Under the pieces are notes generated by a model. That model saw only the letters and a program-made list of their open reading frames with translations. It made no database searches and had not been told where the DNA came from. Positions 59,843 to 64,000 of a stretch of DNA of 64,000 bases are shown piece by piece. Origin of the DNA: Desulfoluna butyratoxydans. GTDB lineage: Bacteria > Desulfobacterota > Desulfobacteria > Desulfobacterales > Desulfolunaceae. The first letter of the stretch is position 1; every line of letters starts with the position of its first letter. Both the position numbers and the translations under genes were made by a program. The DNA lies in assembly GCF_900699765.1 (NCBI RefSeq), contig NZ_CAADHO010000009.1, forward strand, positions 1 through 64,000. Direction: 5' to 3'.

Positions 59843-59876
59843 CCTCCGGCGGCCAGGTGGGGGCACCTGGAAACCC
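59843..59876 (+). repeat. CGGCGGC-AGGTG hairpin repeat, copy 3
   Basis: CCTCCGGCGGC is followed by CCAGGTG-gggg-CACCTGG and AAACCC. It starts nine bases after the racemase stop and precedes the paired REP, as copy 1 does at 11411. Confidence 0.6.
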
Positions 59877-59993
59877 TGTGGCGAATACATGGGGGTCGTC
59901 ATTATGCAAAGGTTTTCGAGGCATTCGCGTGGGGTGTGATATGGGGCAACCGGTGTTACAGGATAGGCCCTTTCCGTTTATCAGGAAACCGGT

Positions 59994-60150
59994 TGGTTTT
60001 ACAGCTTGATATGTGGGCTTCTGTAGGGTGCGCTTGCGCACCATGGGTTTATAAAATCAACCCTTTTGCCGATTCTGTGTTTCGTAAGGGGAGCCTGTGC
60101 ATGGGTTTTTATGGGGGGCGCCACCCTTTGGTGGTGCGCAAGCGCACCCT
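59994..60150. repeat. Paired REP palindrome (REPIN-like), uninterrupted copy
   Basis: GGGTGCGCTTGCGCACC (60026-60042) and GGTGCGCAAGCGCACCCT (60133-60150) face each other with 90 bases between them. The leading 32 bases end in CTGTAGGG and match the copy at 11464. The DNA after the right palindrome (CTGCCTTGCATATCCCC) resembles the DNA right of the IS110 element. Confidence 0.82.
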
Positions 60151-60187
60151 GCCTTGCATATCCCCTCCCCACATACATTAAGGATTC

Positions 60188-60217
60188 GCCCCCGGCAACG
60201 TTGCCGGGGGCTTTTTT
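60188..60217 (+). terminator. Intrinsic terminator
   Basis: GCCCCCGGCAAC is followed at once by its exact complement and then six Ts. It ends transcripts coming from the racemase side. Confidence 0.85.
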
Positions 60218-60241
60218 ATTGCCTTGATGCGGTGTGTTGTC

Positions 60242-60352
60242 TTAGCCTGGATATTTTACAGTTTCAAAATAACCACCATTTTTATTGTAGCTATCTGAAA
60301 TCATATTGTTTTTCTTTTGTGCGGTTGTTTTCTCATGAAATATCCGGGTTAG
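60242..60352. repeat. Inverted pair of the CTAACCCGGATATTTCA repeat
   Basis: TTAGCCTGGATATTTTA (60242-60258) faces TGAAATATCCGGGTTAG (60336-60352). The right copy is identical to 23611-23627 and overlaps the stop codon of the chemoreceptor gene. Confidence 0.6.
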
Positions 60353-62571
60353 ATCCTGAATTTGCCCACCTGTTCCTGTAAGCCGCCGGACAGTCCGGTG
60401 ACATCTTCGGCGTGGGCGTTGACCATGTCGCTGCTGGAGACGAGGGTGGCGGCGGTGTGGCTGACCTCGGTGATTTCCCGGGCGATCTGGTCGGCAAAGC
60501 GCGCGCCGTCTCGGGCCTGGTCGTTGACCAGGGCGATGGCCTGGGAGGACTGGGCCAGGTTGCCGGAGATCTCCCGGGTCGTCACAGACTGCTCTTCGAT
60601 GGTGGTGCCGATGGTCTGGATGATCTGGTCGATCTCGTGGATCGTCTGGGCCGTGGCGTTCATACCGGCGGTGGTGTTTTTGGCGGCGTTCTGGATTCCC
60701 ACGATCTGTTCGTTGATGCGGGTGGTGGCTGCCCCGGCTTCGTGGGCCAGGGTTTTGATTTCGTTTGCCACCACGGCAAAGCCTTTACCGGCTTCTCCGG
60801 CCCGGGCCGCTTCGATGGTGGCGTTTAAGGCCAGCAGGTTGGTCTGGCCGGAGATGTCGTCGATGGTCTGGGATACCTCGCCGATCTCCTTGGCGGCTCT
60901 GCCGAGGGTTTCCATGAGCTCCTTGGCCCGGTGGGTCTCGCTGACGGCGGTCTCCGAGATGCTGCGGGCGGTTTCCGTTTTTCCGGCGATCTCGGCAATG
61001 GAGGCGGTCATCTCTTCGGTGGCCGAGGCCACGAGGTGGGCCGTGGACGAGGCGTCGTTGAGGGCCTCTGCCATGCTCTCGATGTTGCCGCTCATGTCCG
61101 AGGCGGCCGTGGCCACGGAGTGGAGCTGGTGGGACATGCCGTCCGCTCCCTTGGTCATCTCCCCGGAGATGGAGAGGAGTTCCCCGGAGGCCGATCCGAT
61201 GGTACCCGAGCCGTCTGCGATGTCCCGGATCATGCCCTGGAGCTTTTCAAGGAAGGAGTTAAAGAGGGTGGCCAGCTCTCCGATTTCATCGCGAGCCCCG
61301 TAGGAGAGGCGACCGGTGAGGTCCCCGTCGCCCTGGGCGATGTCCGCCACCATGGTGATGACCTGCTTTAAGGGCACGGTGATGGAGCGGGTGATGAAAA
61401 AGGCCAGGACCATGCCGATGAGGACCGCTATGGCTCCCACGACCATGGCGATGCGCGACAGGGTCTCTGCGGAGTCGCCAAGGGTTCGGGAGCGAGAGCC
61501 CGCGATGTCCATGGCCTCCCGGTAGATGCCCTCCACGGCCTCGCCGATCTCCCGGGCCGAGGCGCCCATGGTGGCTTCGGCCTCTTCGATGATTCTCTCT
61601 TCGCCAATGACCTCTGCAAAGGCATTGGCGTAGGCATCCAGCTGCTCGGTGGCCTCGGTGACGTGGGTCTGGGTGATACCGGCGCCCTTGAGCTGGTCCG
61701 AGAGGGTGGTAACGGCCGTGCGGGTGGCCTCGGCATCCTTTTCATCTCCGTAGAGGAGGTAACTCTTCTCATGGGTGCGGATGGCCAGGAGGAGTTTTCC
61801 GGCCATGGGCACGTAGACATCGTTTAAGGAGGCTTCGATGTTCTCCCGGGTGGTGACCATGATCTCGTAGAAGTACTCGTCGTCGTCCAGCTGCTCCAGG
61901 GCCCCTTTGTAAAGGCCCAGCTGCTTGGCCTGGTAGGCCTTGCTTTCGGCGCTGCAGGTGGAGCGGTTCAGGGCCGCTTCATAGGCATCGATACTGTTGA
62001 CGAGGTTCTCCCTGGCGTCGGCAAAGGTGGTCTGCTTGAACTCCCGCTCGCAGATCCAGAGCCGCAGAAAGGCAAGGTAGAGGGTCTCCACCTGGTGGCC
62101 TTTCATCTTCTCTTCCAGGATGGCACCCGCCTTGTTGAGTTCCCCCTGGAGGCCCGAGTGGGCATCGGCCCCCTTGCGCTCCCAGGCCGAGGCGAGCTCC
62201 AGGAAAGAGGCCAGGTAGTGTTCGGCCAGGTCCTTGACCCGGTCGGATTTTTCGGCGCTTTTCAGGTAGCCTGCCTGCCTGGCCAGGGTGTTGATGGCTT
62301 CGGCTTCGTCCTTGAGCCGGGCGATGCCCTCCTTCAGGGTTGCCAGGGCAGCTTCGTCCCGGCTGGCGAGGAATCGGCTCTGGAGTTCCCGGCTTTCGAT
62401 GAGCAGGGATTTGACGTCGGCCGCGTTTTCAGCAATTTTCAGCTCCACCTCCATGAGGTTTCCCACGCTTTTTACCGTGGAGCGGACGCAGTACTGGTAG
62501 ATACCGATGACACCTAAGAGCAGGAAGATGACAATGCCGAATCCTCCGCCCAGTTTGTAGATCATTTTCAT
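60349..62571 (-). CDS. Methyl-accepting chemotaxis protein
   Basis: The protein has 740 residues from ATG 62571 behind AAGGAGG. One membrane helix (about 6-26) and a second (about 365-388) enclose a long helical periplasmic sensor of about 340 residues. A HAMP domain (about 389-440; PLKQVITMVADIAQGDGDLTGRLSY) is followed by the signalling domain, whose tip reads IDDISGQTNLLALNATIEAARAGEAGKGFAVVANEIKTLA. It controls the chemotaxis kinase CheA. It lies 11 bases after an ABC solute-binding protein gene, which may supply its ligand. No C-terminal CheR-binding pentapeptide is seen. Confidence 0.95.
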   Translation of the reverse strand: MKMIYKLGGGFGIVIFLLLGVIGIYQYCVRSTVKSVGNLMEVELKIAENAADVKSLLIESRELQSRFLASRDEAALATLKEGIARLKDEAEAINTLARQAGYLKSAEKSDRVKDLAEHYLASFLELASAWERKGADAHSGLQGELNKAGAILEEKMKGHQVETLYLAFLRLWICEREFKQTTFADARENLVNSIDAYEAALNRSTCSAESKAYQAKQLGLYKGALEQLDDDEYFYEIMVTTRENIEASLNDVYVPMAGKLLLAIRTHEKSYLLYGDEKDAEATRTAVTTLSDQLKGAGITQTHVTEATEQLDAYANAFAEVIGEERIIEEAEATMGASAREIGEAVEGIYREAMDIAGSRSRTLGDSAETLSRIAMVVGAIAVLIGMVLAFFITRSITVPLKQVITMVADIAQGDGDLTGRLSYGARDEIGELATLFNSFLEKLQGMIRDIADGSGTIGSASGELLSISGEMTKGADGMSHQLHSVATAASDMSGNIESMAEALNDASSTAHLVASATEEMTASIAEIAGKTETARSISETAVSETHRAKELMETLGRAAKEIGEVSQTIDDISGQTNLLALNATIEAARAGEAGKGFAVVANEIKTLAHEAGAATTRINEQIVGIQNAAKNTTAGMNATAQTIHEIDQIIQTIGTTIEEQSVTTREISGNLAQSSQAIALVNDQARDGARFADQIAREITEVSHTAATLVSSSDMVNAHAEDVTGLSGGLQEQVGKFRI

Positions 62572-62581
62572 GGCTGCCTCC

Positions 62582-64000
62582 TTATCCCCTGTGTTTCCAG
62601 GTCTCGATGAGTTTGTCGTAGGGCATGGTCTTTCCCTTTTCATCCGGCACGGGCGCCTTGGGGGCTCCGGGCTGGTTCAGCCAGTAGTCGCGGGATTTTT
62701 TGGGGTTGAGTTTCGGCGAGTACCGGGGAAGATCCATGGCTGCCATGAGGTCTTCCATGGCGTGGGCGATGTTGTCCATGGCCTGCTGGGCGGTGATCTC
62801 TCCGGCCACGGCCATGCCCACGTTTTTGGCCCACTGGGCCGAAAGGGAGGGGTAGTGGGGAACGTTGGGACCGGTGTCCGTCCACCGGTTCTCCACCGGA
62901 GAGCGGTAGAAGGTGATGAGGCCGCCGAATTTTCCTTCGTAACGGTCCAGCTTGGGCGAGAAGATGGTGCTTTTGCGGATGGGGGTTTTGTTTTCAAGGA
63001 ACTTTTTCATGCACACCGATTTGGAAACGCAGAACTGGGCCCAGAGCCAGGCCGCCTTCCGGTGCTTGCCCGTGACCGAGTGTTTGAGGATGGTCCAGCT
63101 GCCGGTGTCCTGATAGCCCACCTTCATGCCCTCTTCCCAGTACTTGCCGTGGGGGGAGGGGGCCACGCGCCACAGGGGGTTGCCCTTGCTGTCCGTTACC
63201 CGGCTCTCCGGGTTGGTGTAGGCGTCTTCCGACAGCCAGGTGGTGTACTGGAAGATGCTCTGGGCGATGCGGCCCTTGGAGGGAACAATGCCCGCCACGA
63301 AAAAGTCCATGTACTCCCCGTACGGGGGGGCGTAGGCCTTCATCCAGTGGATGTATTTTTCCATGGCATAAACTGCGGCCGGGCCGTTGGTGGCACCGCC
63401 CCGGGCCACGGTGGCCCCCACGGGGATCTTGTTTTCCACGCGGATGCCCCATTCGTCCACGGGAAGCCCGTTGGGCAGGCCCTTGTCTCCAGCCCCTGCC
63501 ATGGAGAGCCAGGCGTCGGTGAAGCGCCACCCCAGGCCCGGGGATTTTTTGCCGTAGTCCATGTGGCCGTACACTTTTTTGCCGTCGATGGTCTTGCCGG
63601 TGAAAAATTCGGCGATGTCTTCGTAGGCCTGCCAGTTGATGGGCACCCCGAGTTCGTAGCCGTAGCGCGCCTTGAACTCTTTTTTGAATTGCGGATTGGT
63701 AAACCAGTCGTAGCGGAACCAGTAGAGGTTGGCGAACTGCTGATCCGGGAGCTGAAGCTGATGGCCCTCGTAATCCTGGCCGAACTCCAGGTTGAGGAAG
63801 TCATCAAGGTCCAGGCCAGGGTTGGTGACCGAGGCCCCTTCCCCTTGAATAAAAGCCTTGAAGTCCAGGGCACTGTCCGCACGCAGGTGGGTGCCGATGA
63901 GGTCGGCGTCGTTGACGAAGATGTCGTACTGCTTCTCGTTGGTCTCCATCTGCCGGGTCATGCGGTTCACCACTTCCCCTTCGCCGATGATGTCCACCCG
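62582..64000 (-). CDS. ABC transporter solute-binding protein, glycerol/sugar type (partial)
   Basis: The frame runs off the window, so the N-terminus and signal peptide are missing; at least 472 residues are present. It is a large family 1-type binding protein (YWFRYDWFTNPQFKKEFKARYGYELGVPINWQAYEDIAEFF, GHMDYGKKSPGLGWRFTDAWLSMAGAG). The end SRDYWLNQPGAPKAPVPDEKGKTMPYDKLIETWK resembles GlpV-type glycerol-binding proteins. It should bind its substrate in the periplasm. The chemoreceptor gene follows 11 bases later, so binding may also guide movement. Permease and ATPase genes, if present, lie outside. Confidence 0.82.
   Translation of the reverse strand, partial: RVDIIGEGEVVNRMTRQMETNEKQYDIFVNDADLIGTHLRADSALDFKAFIQGEGASVTNPGLDLDDFLNLEFGQDYEGHQLQLPDQQFANLYWFRYDWFTNPQFKKEFKARYGYELGVPINWQAYEDIAEFFTGKTIDGKKVYGHMDYGKKSPGLGWRFTDAWLSMAGAGDKGLPNGLPVDEWGIRVENKIPVGATVARGGATNGPAAVYAMEKYIHWMKAYAPPYGEYMDFFVAGIVPSKGRIAQSIFQYTTWLSEDAYTNPESRVTDSKGNPLWRVAPSPHGKYWEEGMKVGYQDTGSWTILKHSVTGKHRKAAWLWAQFCVSKSVCMKKFLENKTPIRKSTIFSPKLDRYEGKFGGLITFYRSPVENRWTDTGPNVPHYPSLSAQWAKNVGMAVAGEITAQQAMDNIAHAMEDLMAAMDLPRYSPKLNPKKSRDYWLNQPGAPKAPVPDEKGKTMPYDKLIETWKHRG

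Larger units (their letters stand above)
59835..60348. other. Repeat-rich intergenic region
   Basis: No gene. In order it holds a CGGCGGC-AGGTG repeat, a paired REP palindrome, a strong terminator and an inverted pair of the CCGGATATTTC repeat; see those entries. Confidence 0.65.

Noticed and set aside
1..64000. CRISPR array, tRNA, rRNA, prophage or toxin-antitoxin module.
   Set aside because: No regularly spaced direct repeats, no tRNA-like cloverleaf, no phage structural genes and no recognisable toxin-antitoxin pair were found by eye.

Overview
This 64 kb window looks like chromosomal DNA of a Gram-negative anaerobe of the Desulfobacterota, probably a Desulfoluna-like member of the Desulfobacteraceae. 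This placement is an inference from protein style: SBP/PAS hybrid kinases, sigma-54/GAF activators, an LUD-domain protein, CoA-transferase metabolism, outer-membrane lipoproteins, and GC-rich coding DNA set in AT-richer intergenic DNA. I see about 50 protein genes, no rRNA or tRNA genes and no CRISPR array.

Layout. 0.5-7 kb: an outer-membrane channel-like protein, an AsmA-like protein, a DUF2867-like protein, an orphan polytopic membrane protein and a SlyB-like lipoprotein. 7.4-11.3 kb: recA and alaS with no recX between them. 11.4-12.95 kb: an apparently complete IS110-family element inserted in a REP-type palindrome. 13-17 kb: an HD hydrolase, a DUF4382 lipoprotein and a CsoR-type repressor with an MFS exporter. 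17-21 kb: a large hybrid sensor kinase and an Epd/GAPDH-type dehydrogenase. 21-29.4 kb: a GAF/sigma-54 activator divergent from a tripartite RND efflux operon that has a -24/-12 promoter. 29.6-35 kb: a membrane protein, a GNAT enzyme, a glycosyltransferase/methyltransferase pair, an LUD protein and an FKBP. 35-41.5 kb: a CoA-transferase with a second divergent sigma-54 activator, then a MarR regulator, an NhaC-type antiporter and a flavin/4Fe-4S protein. 41.5-50.9 kb: a zinc-ribbon protein, an HD-GYP protein, a DNA glycosylase-like protein, mltG-nagZ-membrane protein, a radical SAM enzyme, a rhodanese-ferritin fusion and an LpxL-type acyltransferase. 51-59.8 kb: guaC, a BON lipoprotein, an esterase, GNAT, a methyltransferase, a MocR-type regulator, an EamA exporter, a small membrane protein and an Asp/Glu racemase. 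60.3-64 kb: a chemoreceptor and a truncated ABC solute-binding protein.

The most notable system is the IS110 element (about 11618-12950). Upstream of its DEDD recombinase lies a sequence that folds and reads like a bridge RNA. Its donor loop carries copies of both element ends. Its target loop carries a left guide identical to the left flank of the insertion, which is one arm of a dispersed palindromic repeat. A second copy of that repeat near 60.1 kb lets the empty site be reconstructed. The match of the right-hand target guide is poor, and this is stated in the findings.

The intergenic DNA is unusually rich in small dispersed repeats: a paired palindrome family, a GC-rich/AT-rich composite family, a 49-nt repeat and a CCGGATATTTC-type repeat. 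Several regulator-operator pairs can be read directly: CsoR, MarR and two sigma-54 activators.
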